Source: an uncultured Lachnospiraceae bacterium
GTDB lineage: Bacteria; Bacillota; Clostridia; Lachnospirales; Lachnospiraceae
DNA length: 38,572 bases
Reading direction: 5' to 3'
Assembly (NCBI GenBank): GCA_902799015.1
Contig: CADBZI010000014.1
Coordinates: forward strand, 1 to 38,572
A program made the translations under genes and the position numbers. This document shows positions 1 through 7,232 of this stretch, piece by piece. Every line of letters begins with the position of its first letter. Position 1 is the first letter of the stretch. The notes beneath the pieces are model-generated. The model made no database searches. It saw only the letters and a program-made list of their open reading frames with translations, and was not told the origin of the DNA.

Positions 1-103
1 CTCCACGCAGCTTTCGGATGCGATTGTATTTCTGGTATTGATTATCGTCCTGCTTGTGAAGCCGACCGGTCTTCTGGGCAAGAAGGCAGCAGTGAAAGTG
101 TGA
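1..103 (+). CDS. livH: Branched-chain amino acid ABC transporter permease LivH, C-terminal end only
   Basis: Partial gene: only the last 33 codons and the TGA stop (101-103) lie in the window. The visible peptide is a hydrophobic helix (around IVFLVLIIVLLV) followed by KPTGLLGK, the usual C-terminal ending of LivH/LivM-type permeases. The next gene, livM, starts 10 bases after the stop, and livG and livF follow. That fits the standard livH-livM-livG-livF order, where LivH is one of two membrane subunits importing leucine, isoleucine and valine. The substrate-binding protein, usually upstream, is outside the window. The call rests on the short tail and on context. Confidence 0.8.
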   Translation, partial: STQLSDAIVFLVLIIVLLVKPTGLLGKKAAVKV

Positions 104-113
104 GGTGGGACGT

Positions 114-1253
114 ATGGCGAAAACAGGGAACATTATCCGAAAGAAAAGTACAAAAACCTATGTGTTCTCCTATGCCCTGATTGTGGGGTTCTGGGCGGTT
201 GTCCAGATCATGGGACACATGGGGCTTCTCTCGAGCAAGATGCTCGGACTGCTTATTCCGATCTGTGCCTACGCAATCATGGCGGTTTCTCTGAATCTCG
301 TAGTCGGATTCCTCGGAGAGCTCTCGCTTGGCCACGCCGCGTTCATGCTTTCCGGCGCAACGGCAGGTGTTGTCTTTTATAATGGCGCAGGTCTCAATAT
401 GCCTCAGGTTCCGCGTGTGATCATCACACTGATCATCGGCGCGGCAGCAGCAGGACTGTTCGGCGTGATCGTCGGCGTTCCGGTGCTGCGTTTCTCCGGA
501 GACTATCTTGCCATTGTTACGCTGGCATTCTGCCAGATTCTGAAAAATGTGCTGAGCACCACCTATCTCGGTGTGGATTCCAAGGGCGTGCATCTTGCCC
601 TGGAGCAGAGCTCCTTCCGCCTGGAGCCGGGGGCAAAGCCTCTGATTAAGGGAGCGCAGCCGATCTCCGGCATCAACAAGATCTCCCCGGATATGATGAT
701 CAGCTTCACGGTGGGAATCGTGCTTCTGCTTCTGACCGTCACATTTGTCCTGAATCTGATGAACTCAAGGGCAGGGCGGGCGATTACCGCGATTCGTGAC
801 GATGAGATCGCCGCGAAGTCCATCGGAATCAATCTGACCAGATATAAGCTGATGGCATTTATCTCGAGTGCGGTCTTCGCCGGACTGGCCGGTGTGATCT
901 ATGTGCTGAACCTTTCCACGCTGGACTTCAAGAAGTATGACTATAACCTCTCGATCAATGTTCTGGTTATGGTGGTTCTGGGCGGAATGGGGAACGTTCC
1001 CGGATCGATCATCGCGGCGGCGCTTCTCACACTGCTTCCGGAGCTTCTGAGAGACTTCAGCCAGTACCGCATGTTCATCTATTCGATTGTACTGATCGTT
1101 ATCATGCTGTTCAACCAGGCACCTGTCTTCGTACAGCTCCGGCAGAGGCTTGCGGCGAAGCTGCGTGGAAACAGGCAGATGCCGGAGGAAACGGTCGAGA
1201 CGGCAGATGCAGGATACTTTGAAGCAAAGAAGTCAGGAAAGGAGGAGGAGTGA
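114..1253 (+). CDS. livM: Branched-chain amino acid ABC transporter permease LivM
   Basis: A 379-residue polytopic membrane protein, the second permease subunit of a Liv-type (HAAT family) importer. Many hydrophobic segments run from about residue 15 to 335. The family's cytoplasmic loop that contacts the ATPases is visible near residues 226-240 (AIRDDEIAAKSIGIN). A glycine-rich segment (VLGGMGNVPGSIIAA) near residue 290 is also typical of LivM. The ATG at 114 is chosen over the in-frame GTG at 105 because AGGTGGG lies at 103-109, directly upstream. The C-terminus is a charged tail of about 30 residues. livG begins one base after the stop, so the two are translated together. Confidence 0.93.
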   Translation: MAKTGNIIRKKSTKTYVFSYALIVGFWAVVQIMGHMGLLSSKMLGLLIPICAYAIMAVSLNLVVGFLGELSLGHAAFMLSGATAGVVFYNGAGLNMPQVPRVIITLIIGAAAAGLFGVIVGVPVLRFSGDYLAIVTLAFCQILKNVLSTTYLGVDSKGVHLALEQSSFRLEPGAKPLIKGAQPISGINKISPDMMISFTVGIVLLLLTVTFVLNLMNSRAGRAITAIRDDEIAAKSIGINLTRYKLMAFISSAVFAGLAGVIYVLNLSTLDFKKYDYNLSINVLVMVVLGGMGNVPGSIIAAALLTLLPELLRDFSQYRMFIYSIVLIVIMLFNQAPVFVQLRQRLAAKLRGNRQMPEETVETADAGYFEAKKSGKEEE

Positions 1254-1254
1254 T

Positions 1255-2022
1255 ATGGCACTTTTGGAAGTGACGAATCTCGGCATCTCCTTTGGCGGAC
1301 TTCAGGCAGTTTCCGGTTTCCGGCTGTCGGTCGATTCCGGACATCTGTATGGTCTGATCGGCCCGAATGGCGCCGGAAAGACAACCGCGTTCAACATGCT
1401 GACCGGCATGTATGAGCCGGATGAAGGAAAGATCATTCTGGACGGCGTGGACATCACCGGCAAAAGCCCGGAGTTTATCTCCAAGGCCGGGATCGCCCGT
1501 ACCTTCCAGAACATCCGTCTGTTCAAGCGCATGTCTGTGCTGGACAATGTCAAGGTCGGCATGCACAATAAGGTTCCGTACGGAATGTGGCACGGAGTTC
1601 TTCGGGACGGAGTGTTTCGGGCAAAAGAGAAGGAGATGGATCAAAGAGCCATGAATCTTCTCGAGGTATTCGGGATCGCGGACAAGGCGGGGCATGTAGC
1701 TTCCCAGCTTCCCTACGGGGAACAGAGAAAGCTGGAGATCTGCAGAGCGCTCGCGTCCGAGCCGAAGCTGCTCTTGCTGGATGAACCGGCGGCCGGTATG
1801 AACCCGAACGAGACGATCGAACTGCGCGAAACGGTGCGGAAGGTAAGAGATGACTTCGGCATCGCGATTCTCCTGATCGAACATGACATGAAGTTTGTTA
1901 TGGGAATCTGTGAAGAGATCACGGTTCTTGAGTACGGAAAGATCATCGCGCATGGTGATCCGGAAACCGTCAGCAATGATCCACGTGTCATCGCTGCATA
2001 TCTGGGAGGTGACGACGACTGA
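1255..2022 (+). CDS. livG: Branched-chain amino acid ABC transporter ATP-binding protein LivG
   Basis: A 255-residue ABC ATPase. Walker A is GPNGAGKTT at residues 36-44. The signature region reads LPYGEQRKLEICRAL, the LivG-type variant in which the usual SGGQ is YGEQ. Walker B is LLLLDEPAAG with the Asp at about residue 176, and the switch His is in LLIEHDM. The LivG-specific C-terminus (ILEYGKIIAHGDP-like, then VIAAYLGG) is present. It pairs with LivF to power the LivH-LivM channel at the inner face of the membrane. The ATG at 1255 follows GGAGGAGG (1241-1248) at good spacing. Its TGA overlaps the livF ATG by one base. Confidence 0.95.
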   Translation: MALLEVTNLGISFGGLQAVSGFRLSVDSGHLYGLIGPNGAGKTTAFNMLTGMYEPDEGKIILDGVDITGKSPEFISKAGIARTFQNIRLFKRMSVLDNVKVGMHNKVPYGMWHGVLRDGVFRAKEKEMDQRAMNLLEVFGIADKAGHVASQLPYGEQRKLEICRALASEPKLLLLDEPAAGMNPNETIELRETVRKVRDDFGIAILLIEHDMKFVMGICEEITVLEYGKIIAHGDPETVSNDPRVIAAYLGGDDD

Positions 2023-2744
2023 TGGGTGAATTGTTGAAGGTAGAGAACCTGAATGTATATTACGGATCGATCCATGCGATCAAGGATCTGTCCCTTACGG
2101 TCAACGAAGGGGAGATCGTGACGATGATCGGCGCGAACGGCGCGGGGAAAACGACCACCATGCATGCGATTTCCGGCCTGTTGAAACCGCGCAGCGGCTC
2201 GATCACCTATGACGGACATCTGATTTCCAGGATGGACGCCTATAAGATCGTGACCCTCGGGCTGGCGCAGTGTCCGGAAGGAAGACGCGTCTTCTCTGGG
2301 CTGACGGTGCATGAGAATCTGGAGCTGGGCGCCTATTCCAGAAAGGATTCGAAAGCAGCAGTCGAGGATGATTTCAACATGGTGTTTGAACTGCTGCCGC
2401 GGCTGAAGGAAAGAAGAAACCAGCTGGCCGGCACCCTGTCCGGCGGCGAGCAGCAGATGCTGGCCATGGGCCGGGCTCTGATGTCTAAGCCGAGAATGCT
2501 CCTTCTTGACGAGCCCTCGATGGGCCTCAGCCCGCTCCTGGTCAAGGAGATCTTCCGCACGATCAAACGGGTCAATGAAAACGGCGTCACAGTCCTTCTG
2601 GTGGAGCAGAATGCGAAGATGGCACTCAACATCGCAAACCGCGGATATGTCATCGAGACAGGCAGCATCACCATGGAAGGCAAGGCCTCCGATCTTGCGG
2701 ATGACCCGAAGGTGAAGCAGGCATATCTGGGCGGAGCCGCCTGA
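2022..2744 (+). CDS. livF: Branched-chain amino acid ABC transporter ATP-binding protein LivF
   Basis: A 240-residue ABC ATPase, the normal length for LivF and the last gene of the liv operon. Walker A is GANGAGKTT from residue 37. The signature is LSGGEQQMLAMGRAL, Walker B is MLLLDEPSMGLSP, and the switch histidine is replaced by Gln in LLVEQNA, as is usual for LivF. The C-terminal VKQAYLGG motif is also typical. The start codon shares its A with the livG stop (TGATG), which indicates translational coupling. A strong intrinsic terminator begins about 45 bases after the stop. Confidence 0.95.
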   Translation: MGELLKVENLNVYYGSIHAIKDLSLTVNEGEIVTMIGANGAGKTTTMHAISGLLKPRSGSITYDGHLISRMDAYKIVTLGLAQCPEGRRVFSGLTVHENLELGAYSRKDSKAAVEDDFNMVFELLPRLKERRNQLAGTLSGGEQQMLAMGRALMSKPRMLLLDEPSMGLSPLLVKEIFRTIKRVNENGVTVLLVEQNAKMALNIANRGYVIETGSITMEGKASDLADDPKVKQAYLGGAA

Positions 2745-2790
2745 GAGAAAGACTGCCGCTGGCAGAATAATACGATTGCGAAACAAAAAA

Positions 2791-2838
2791 ACTGCCGCAT
2801 CAGGCAAAAGAATGCCTGATGCGGCAGTCCGCTTTTTT
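2791..2838. terminator. Bidirectional intrinsic terminator between livF and pyrI
   Basis: A perfect 16-bp stem (arms 2791-2806 and 2813-2828) with a six-base loop AAAGAA. On the plus strand it is followed by GCTTTTTTTC. On the minus strand it is followed by the complement of AAACAAAAAA (2781-2790), also a U-rich tail. It lies between two convergent operons, so it should end both liv and pyrBI transcripts. Confidence 0.92.
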
Positions 2839-2843
2839 TCGGA

Positions 2844-3302
2844 TCAGCTGCGCTTCTTCGTCGAGTGGTATTTCTCCTCACAGTAGACACAGCGGTAGAT
2901 TTCCTGCTCCTCGTCCGCGAGATAGAAGACATGGTCCAGCCCCTGCTCGATTGAGGTGATGCAGCGGGGGTTTTTGCAGTGGATGATGTTGACCAGCTTT
3001 TTCGGAAGACGAAGCTTGCGCTTTTCCACGATCTGGGCATCCTTGATGATGTTCACCGTGATGGAATGATCGATGAATCCCAGTGCGTCAAGGTTCAGCT
3101 GCTCGAGGGGAGCTTCTACCTTGATGATATCCTTCTGTCCCATCTTGCTGGATCTGGCATGCATGATCATGGCGACCTGGCAGTCCATCTTGTCCAGCTT
3201 CAGTCTCTTATAGATGTCCATGGCTTTCCCTGCAGGGATGTGATCGAGAACGACACCCTCATGCAGTCCGCCGATACTGAGCATGTGATCTGGCGTATTC
3301 AT
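2844..3302 (-). CDS. pyrI: Aspartate carbamoyltransferase regulatory chain PyrI
   Basis: A 152-residue protein matching the roughly 153-residue PyrI family. The N-terminal nucleotide-binding domain includes [15 protein letters not shown] near residues 20-35, typical of the CTP/ATP allosteric site. The C-terminal zinc domain keeps all four cysteines: CKNPRC and later CVYC. PyrI forms the holoenzyme with PyrB and confers feedback control on pyrimidine synthesis. The ATG at 3302 overlaps the pyrB stop by four bases (ATGA); an upstream in-frame extension to 3377 lies inside pyrB and is rejected. The gene ends just short of the shared terminator. Confidence 0.95.
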   Translation of the reverse strand: MNTPDHMLSIGGLHEGVVLDHIPAGKAMDIYKRLKLDKMDCQVAMIMHARSSKMGQKDIIKVEAPLEQLNLDALGFIDHSITVNIIKDAQIVEKRKLRLPKKLVNIIHCKNPRCITSIEQGLDHVFYLADEEQEIYRCVYCEEKYHSTKKRS

Positions 3303-4216
3303 TTTGTCACCTCCAGCAAAGTCATGATCAAAGCCATCCTGATATAGACGCCGTACTGTACCTGCCTGAAATAGCATGCGCGCGGATCATTGTCGACATC
3401 CACCGAGATCTCATTTACCCGGGGAAGGGGGTGAAGTACGGTGCAGTCCTCGCGCGCGAGTTTCATCTTTTCCGCGTCCAGGATATAGAAGTCCTTCATT
3501 CTTACGTAGTCTTCCTCATTGAAGAAACGCTCTTTCTGCACTCTGGTCATATAGAGGACATCGAGCCTGGGCATCGCGTCTTCCAGACGGATCACCTCTT
3601 CAAAAGGAATATGATTCTTTTTCAGGACATCCTCCCTGACATAATCCGGGATTCTCAGCTCCTCCGGGGAGATGAGGATAAAACGGATGCCGGGATACCG
3701 GACCAGGGAAGAGATCAGAGAGTGAACGGTCCGGCCAAACTTCAGGTCGCCGCACAGTCCGATGGTAAGATTCTCAAGCCGTCCCTTGATCTGACGGATC
3801 GTGGTCATGTCCGTCAAGGTCTGCGTCGGATGCTGATGACCGCCGTCTCCGGCATTGATCACAGGGATCGTAGAATGGAGGGAGGCAACATAAGGCGCTC
3901 CTTCCTTCGGATGCCGGATCGCTGCGATATCCGCAAAGCAGGAAATCACACGGATCGTATCCGCGACGCTTTCTCCTTTTGCCGCTGAGCTTGACTGGGC
4001 AGAAGAAAAGCCAATTACGTTGCCCCCGAGATTCAGCATCGCTGTTTCGAAGCTTAATCGGGTGCGTGTACTTGGCTCATAGAATAATGTGGCTATTTTT
4101 TTTCCGTCACAAACGTGTTCGTATGCCTCCGGATTCTTCTCGATATCCGCCGCCAGATCCATCATCCGGTCGAGCTCTTCTACGGAGAAGTCCAGAGGGC
4201 TCATGCAGTGTCTCAT
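3299..4216 (-). CDS. pyrB: Aspartate carbamoyltransferase catalytic chain PyrB
   Basis: A 305-residue catalytic subunit that makes carbamoyl-aspartate from aspartate and carbamoyl phosphate, the first committed step of pyrimidine synthesis. Carbamoyl-phosphate binding STRTR is seen in [15 protein letters not shown] (about residues 46-60). The 80s-loop serine/lysine region (SSSAAKGES), [21 protein letters not shown] and the aspartate-binding HPLPRVNEI are all intact. The ATG at 4216 is preceded on the minus strand by AGGAGGGACCC. It is translationally coupled to pyrI. No pyrimidine-type attenuator was recognised in the short leader. Confidence 0.96.
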   Translation of the reverse strand: MRHCMSPLDFSVEELDRMMDLAADIEKNPEAYEHVCDGKKIATLFYEPSTRTRLSFETAMLNLGGNVIGFSSAQSSSAAKGESVADTIRVISCFADIAAIRHPKEGAPYVASLHSTIPVINAGDGGHQHPTQTLTDMTTIRQIKGRLENLTIGLCGDLKFGRTVHSLISSLVRYPGIRFILISPEELRIPDYVREDVLKKNHIPFEEVIRLEDAMPRLDVLYMTRVQKERFFNEEDYVRMKDFYILDAEKMKLAREDCTVLHPLPRVNEISVDVDNDPRACYFRQVQYGVYIRMALIMTLLEVTK

Positions 4217-4261
4217 GGGTCCCTCCTGACGTATTTCATGTAGCCTGTTACGATCGTAGAC

Positions 4262-4290
4262 ATATTACTCTAATTCTTTTCCCCGCGCAA
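4262..4290 (-). promoter_or_regulatory. Candidate sigma-A promoter for pyrBI
   Basis: On the minus strand TTGCGC (4285-4290) and TAATAT (4262-4267) are separated by 17 bases. The -35 is weak and the -10 matches at 4 of 6 positions. It sits about 45 bases upstream of the pyrB start and just beside the oppositely directed candidate promoter at 4311-4339. Confidence 0.4.
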
Positions 4291-4310
4291 CCCGAAATCT
4301 GTTCTGTGAA

Positions 4311-4339
4311 GTGAAACCCGGGACAAAACATGGTATACT
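4311..4339 (+). promoter_or_regulatory. Candidate promoter for the hicB-like/pheA operon
   Basis: Extended -10 TGGTATACT (4331-4339) with a 17-base spacer from GTGAAA (4311-4316), a 4-of-6 match to the -35 consensus. The predicted start near 4346 leaves an untranslated leader of about 120 bases before the first gene at 4465. Confidence 0.5.
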
Positions 4340-4359
4340 GTCTGATGAATCATTCAAGT

Positions 4360-4455
4360 CTGCCGCCGCCGGAAGCGGCGGAGGCATCTCAGTGGGGGAG
4401 ACTCCCGCCTCTATAGGCGTTCTTGAACCCTTCGGGGATGCAGCATTTGAGAGAA
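4360..4455 (+). promoter_or_regulatory. Structured 5' leader of unknown class
   Basis: Several hairpins follow one another in the leader. CCGCCGC and GCGGCGG (about 4364-4382) form a strong stem. A GGGG/CTCC stem closes a GAGA loop near 4393-4405. CGCC-TCTATA-GGCG follows, then CCC-TTCG-GGG. An outer pairing of CTCAGTG (from about 4388) with CATTTGAG (to about 4451) would enclose the last three as a multi-branched fold. None has a U-tract, so this is not a plain terminator. I could not match it to a T-box or a riboswitch class I know. Confidence 0.35.
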
Positions 4456-4464
4456 GGACAGGAT

Positions 4465-4743
4465 ATGACATTCACTTACCCGGTCATTATGACCAGACGA
4501 GAAGACGGATCCTGGGAGGGGGAATTCCCGGATCTTGAGATGTGCCGGTGCCACGGGGCAAGCCTGGCGGAAGCGCTGGAGGATGCCAGAGCGCAGGCTT
4601 ACAACTGGATCGATCTGGAGCTGCAGGAGGAGCATCCTGTTATGCCGTATGTTTCCGATATCGAGGACCTTACGCTGAAGGAAGGCCAGCAGGCGCACCG
4701 GATTATGTTCCATTACCGGCTGTATGATGGCTGGGATGAATAA
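4465..4743 (+). CDS. HicB-like (UPF0150 fold) small protein, no HicA partner
   Basis: A 92-residue protein whose first 50 residues follow the HicB antitoxin N-terminal fold: YPVIMTRREDGSWEGEFPDL, then CRCHGASLAEALEDA and a helix. In HicAB systems this domain neutralises the HicA mRNA interferase. No HicA-sized ORF lies beside it, and the C-terminal half shows no clear DNA-binding helix-turn-helix or ribbon-helix-helix, so its role is open. The ATG at 4465 is chosen because AAGGACAGG precedes it; an in-frame ATG at 4423 lies in the structured leader. It ends 17 bases before pheA, so it is probably co-transcribed with it. Confidence 0.75.
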   Translation: MTFTYPVIMTRREDGSWEGEFPDLEMCRCHGASLAEALEDARAQAYNWIDLELQEEHPVMPYVSDIEDLTLKEGQQAHRIMFHYRLYDGWDE

Positions 4744-4760
4744 GAGAGCAGGAAGATGGG

Positions 4761-5906
4761 ATGCAGGAGATAAGAACCTCTGATCTGAGAGAATTGAGAG
4801 AGAGAATCGACGCGGTTGACTGTGAGATGGTCCGCCTGTTTGAAGCGCGCATGGCAATCTGTGAGGAGGTTGCCGCGCTGAAGGCAAAGACCGACCGCAA
4901 GGTGTATGACAGGGAACGGGAGGAGCAGAAGCTTCAGAAGGTTCGCGCTCTGGCACATGGCGAATTCAACAAGAAGGGCGTCGATGAGCTGTACCGTCAG
5001 CTGATGGGAATGAGCCGCAGGCGGCAGTATGCGATTCTGGAGCAGGGCCATTCCTCCGGAAGGATTCCCTTTATCGAGGTTGACCAGCTGGACCGGGAGA
5101 ACATCCATGTCGTGTATCAGGGCGTCGAGGGCGCCTACAGCCACGCTGCGATGCAGACCTATTTCGGAAAAGGGACCGAGTCCTTTCATGTGAGAAAGTT
5201 CCGCGACGCGATGGAGGCGATTGCGGATGGCTCCGCGGATTACGCGGTGCTGCCGATCGAGAACACGACTGCCGGAATTGTGGCGGATAATTTTGATCTG
5301 CTGGTGGACTTTGAGAATTACATTGTTGCCGAGCAGATTATTCCGGTGGAGCATGTGCTGATGGCTGCGCCCGGTACCGCGATCGAAGAGATCAGAAAGG
5401 TGTTTTCCCATCCGCAGGCCCTGAGTCAGTGTGAAGGTCTGTTCAGCCGGCATCCCGACTGGCAGGCAGTGGCGTACGATAACACAGCGCTCGCCGCGCG
5501 GAAGATCGCAGGGGACAAAAAGAAGGACGAGGCCGCGATCGGAAGCAGGTTCGCCGCGGAGCATTTCGGGCTCGAAGTGCTTCAGGACCATGTCAATGAC
5601 ATGGAGGAGAATGCGACCCGGTTTATGATCGTCACGAACCAGAGGATCTTTGTCAAAGGCGCGAAGAAGATCACGATCTGTTTCGAGCTGCCGCATTCGT
5701 CCGGGACCCTGTACAATATCCTGTCAAACTTCATATACAATGATGTTAACATGACGCACATCGAATCGAGACCGATCCCGGGCAGAAACTGGGAATACCG
5801 TTTCTTTATCGATTTTGAAGGAAACCTGAACGATGCCTCTGTCAGAAGCGCGCTGCGCGGAATCCGGCAGGAGGCCATCCACATGAAGATACTCGGCAAT
5901 TATTGA
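4761..5906 (+). CDS. pheA: Bifunctional chorismate mutase/prephenate dehydratase (P-protein)
   Basis: A 381-residue cytosolic enzyme converting chorismate to prephenate and then phenylpyruvate for phenylalanine synthesis. Three domains are visible: an AroQ-type chorismate mutase at about residues 8-90 (LRERIDAVDCEMVRLFEAR, later KVYDREREE); a prephenate dehydratase at about 112-290 with YQGVEGAYSHAA, LPIENTTAG and the catalytic-region motif ATRF; and a C-terminal ACT domain from about 300 with SGTLYNIL and ESRPIPGRNWEYRFFID, the phenylalanine-binding signatures. The length fits the E. coli P-protein. The ATG at 4761 follows an AGGAAG site. Confidence 0.95.
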   Translation: MQEIRTSDLRELRERIDAVDCEMVRLFEARMAICEEVAALKAKTDRKVYDREREEQKLQKVRALAHGEFNKKGVDELYRQLMGMSRRRQYAILEQGHSSGRIPFIEVDQLDRENIHVVYQGVEGAYSHAAMQTYFGKGTESFHVRKFRDAMEAIADGSADYAVLPIENTTAGIVADNFDLLVDFENYIVAEQIIPVEHVLMAAPGTAIEEIRKVFSHPQALSQCEGLFSRHPDWQAVAYDNTALAARKIAGDKKKDEAAIGSRFAAEHFGLEVLQDHVNDMEENATRFMIVTNQRIFVKGAKKITICFELPHSSGTLYNILSNFIYNDVNMTHIESRPIPGRNWEYRFFIDFEGNLNDASVRSALRGIRQEAIHMKILGNY

Positions 5907-5919
5907 ACGGAGCAATACC

Positions 5920-7230
5920 ATGTTGAGAATTGAAGAGCTTGTATTATACCGTGATCCGGGAGAGGGCGTCCTGGAGAAGGTGTCCAGACTCCAGAAGACG
6001 GTGCAGGATGTCGTGCGGGATTCCTCTCTGCGGGTTCTGTGTACGCAGGAGTACTGTGCCTTAATGAAAGAGATGACGGAGATCGCGGAAAACTACGGGT
6101 TTTCCGGCAATGTCTGGCATTCCTGGCTGACTTACTACCTGGTCTACCATGAGAACGCCTATTCCAGAGCGCATGAGATCCGGGAAAGCGTACCGGGAGG
6201 CATCAATCCCATTGCGCTGCATGATTTTGAGATCTTTCGTGACCTGTTTTCCTACGACTTTTCTGACATTGAGAAAAACCTGAAGGTATCCCTGTACCGG
6301 ATGGCCGCGGACTATGAATTCGGCGGAGACGACAGGCGCCTGGCCAGCAGAAGGATCCGTGACCGGATCGAAGAGCTGAGCGGAAAGCTTGCTGGCGCGC
6401 GCAGCACGGAGGAATTCAAGCAATATGTCGATGAATTCTACCGGGATTTCGGCTGCGGAAAGTTCGGCCTTCACAAGGCATTCCGGATCGTGCCGGACAA
6501 AAAAGAGCGGATGAAGATCGTCCCGATCACGAATATCGCCCATGTCAGGCTGGATGACCTGATCGGCTGCGAGACACAGAAGAAAAAGCTCAGAGAAAAC
6601 ACGGAAGCATTTCTGGAGGGCAGGAGGGCAAACAACTGCCTGCTGTTCGGAGACGCGGGGACCGGTAAGTCGTCCTCCATCAAGGGCATTCTGAACGAAT
6701 ACTATGAGCGGGGACTGCGGATCATCGAGGTATACAAGCATCAGTTCCGGGATCTGGTGGATGTGCTGGATCAGATTAAGAACAGAAATTACAGGTTCAT
6801 CATCTATATGGATGATCTGTCTTTTGAGGATTTTGAAACCGATTATAAATATCTGAAGGCGGTGATCGAGGGCGGCCTCGAGAAGAAGCCCGAGAATGTC
6901 CTGATCTACGCGACAAGCAACCGCAGACATCTGATCCGGGAGAATTATGAGGATAAGGAAGGCGATATCCGCTCCGACATGCATACCTCGGATACCGTTC
7001 AGGAGAAACTGTCCCTGGCGTACCGCTTTGGCGTCACGATCTATTTCGGAGCGCCCGTGAAAAAGGAGTTTCACCGGATCCTGAAGGGCATCGCCGACGC
7101 GGAGGGCCTGAAGATCGATGAGAACAGCCTCTATGAACAGGCCAATGCATGGGAACTGAGCCATGGAGGGCGGAGCGGAAGGACTGCCAGACAGTTTATT
7201 GATTATCTGCTGGGAAGCGTGGAGGAATAA
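5920..7230 (+). CDS. DUF815-family AAA+ ATPase of unknown function
   Basis: A 436-residue predicted cytosolic ATPase. The C-terminal half is an AAA+ module: Walker A LLFGDAGTGKSSSIK at about residues 241-255, Walker B FIIYMDDLSFED at about 293-304, a sensor-1 segment (VLIYATSNRRHL) and an arginine-containing region near DKEGDIRSDM. This arrangement is that of DUF815 (PF05673 by family knowledge). The N-terminal 200 residues are helical and unassigned. The function of the family is not established. It sits 13 bases after pheA and two bases before a Ppx/GppA-like gene, so it is probably part of the same transcript and may act with the polyphosphate genes downstream. Confidence 0.88.
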   Translation: MLRIEELVLYRDPGEGVLEKVSRLQKTVQDVVRDSSLRVLCTQEYCALMKEMTEIAENYGFSGNVWHSWLTYYLVYHENAYSRAHEIRESVPGGINPIALHDFEIFRDLFSYDFSDIEKNLKVSLYRMAADYEFGGDDRRLASRRIRDRIEELSGKLAGARSTEEFKQYVDEFYRDFGCGKFGLHKAFRIVPDKKERMKIVPITNIAHVRLDDLIGCETQKKKLRENTEAFLEGRRANNCLLFGDAGTGKSSSIKGILNEYYERGLRIIEVYKHQFRDLVDVLDQIKNRNYRFIIYMDDLSFEDFETDYKYLKAVIEGGLEKKPENVLIYATSNRRHLIRENYEDKEGDIRSDMHTSDTVQEKLSLAYRFGVTIYFGAPVKKEFHRILKGIADAEGLKIDENSLYEQANAWELSHGGRSGRTARQFIDYLLGSVEE

Positions 7231-7232
7231 GT

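Noticed and set aside
105-113. GTG start for livM at 105
   Set aside because: It lies within the ribosome-binding sequence of the ATG at 114 and would begin one base after the livH stop; the ATG is better placed.
4344-4415. Possible 23-codon leader peptide in the pheA leader
   Set aside because: It has no ribosome site and contains no Phe codons, so it is unlikely to act as a phenylalanine attenuator peptide.
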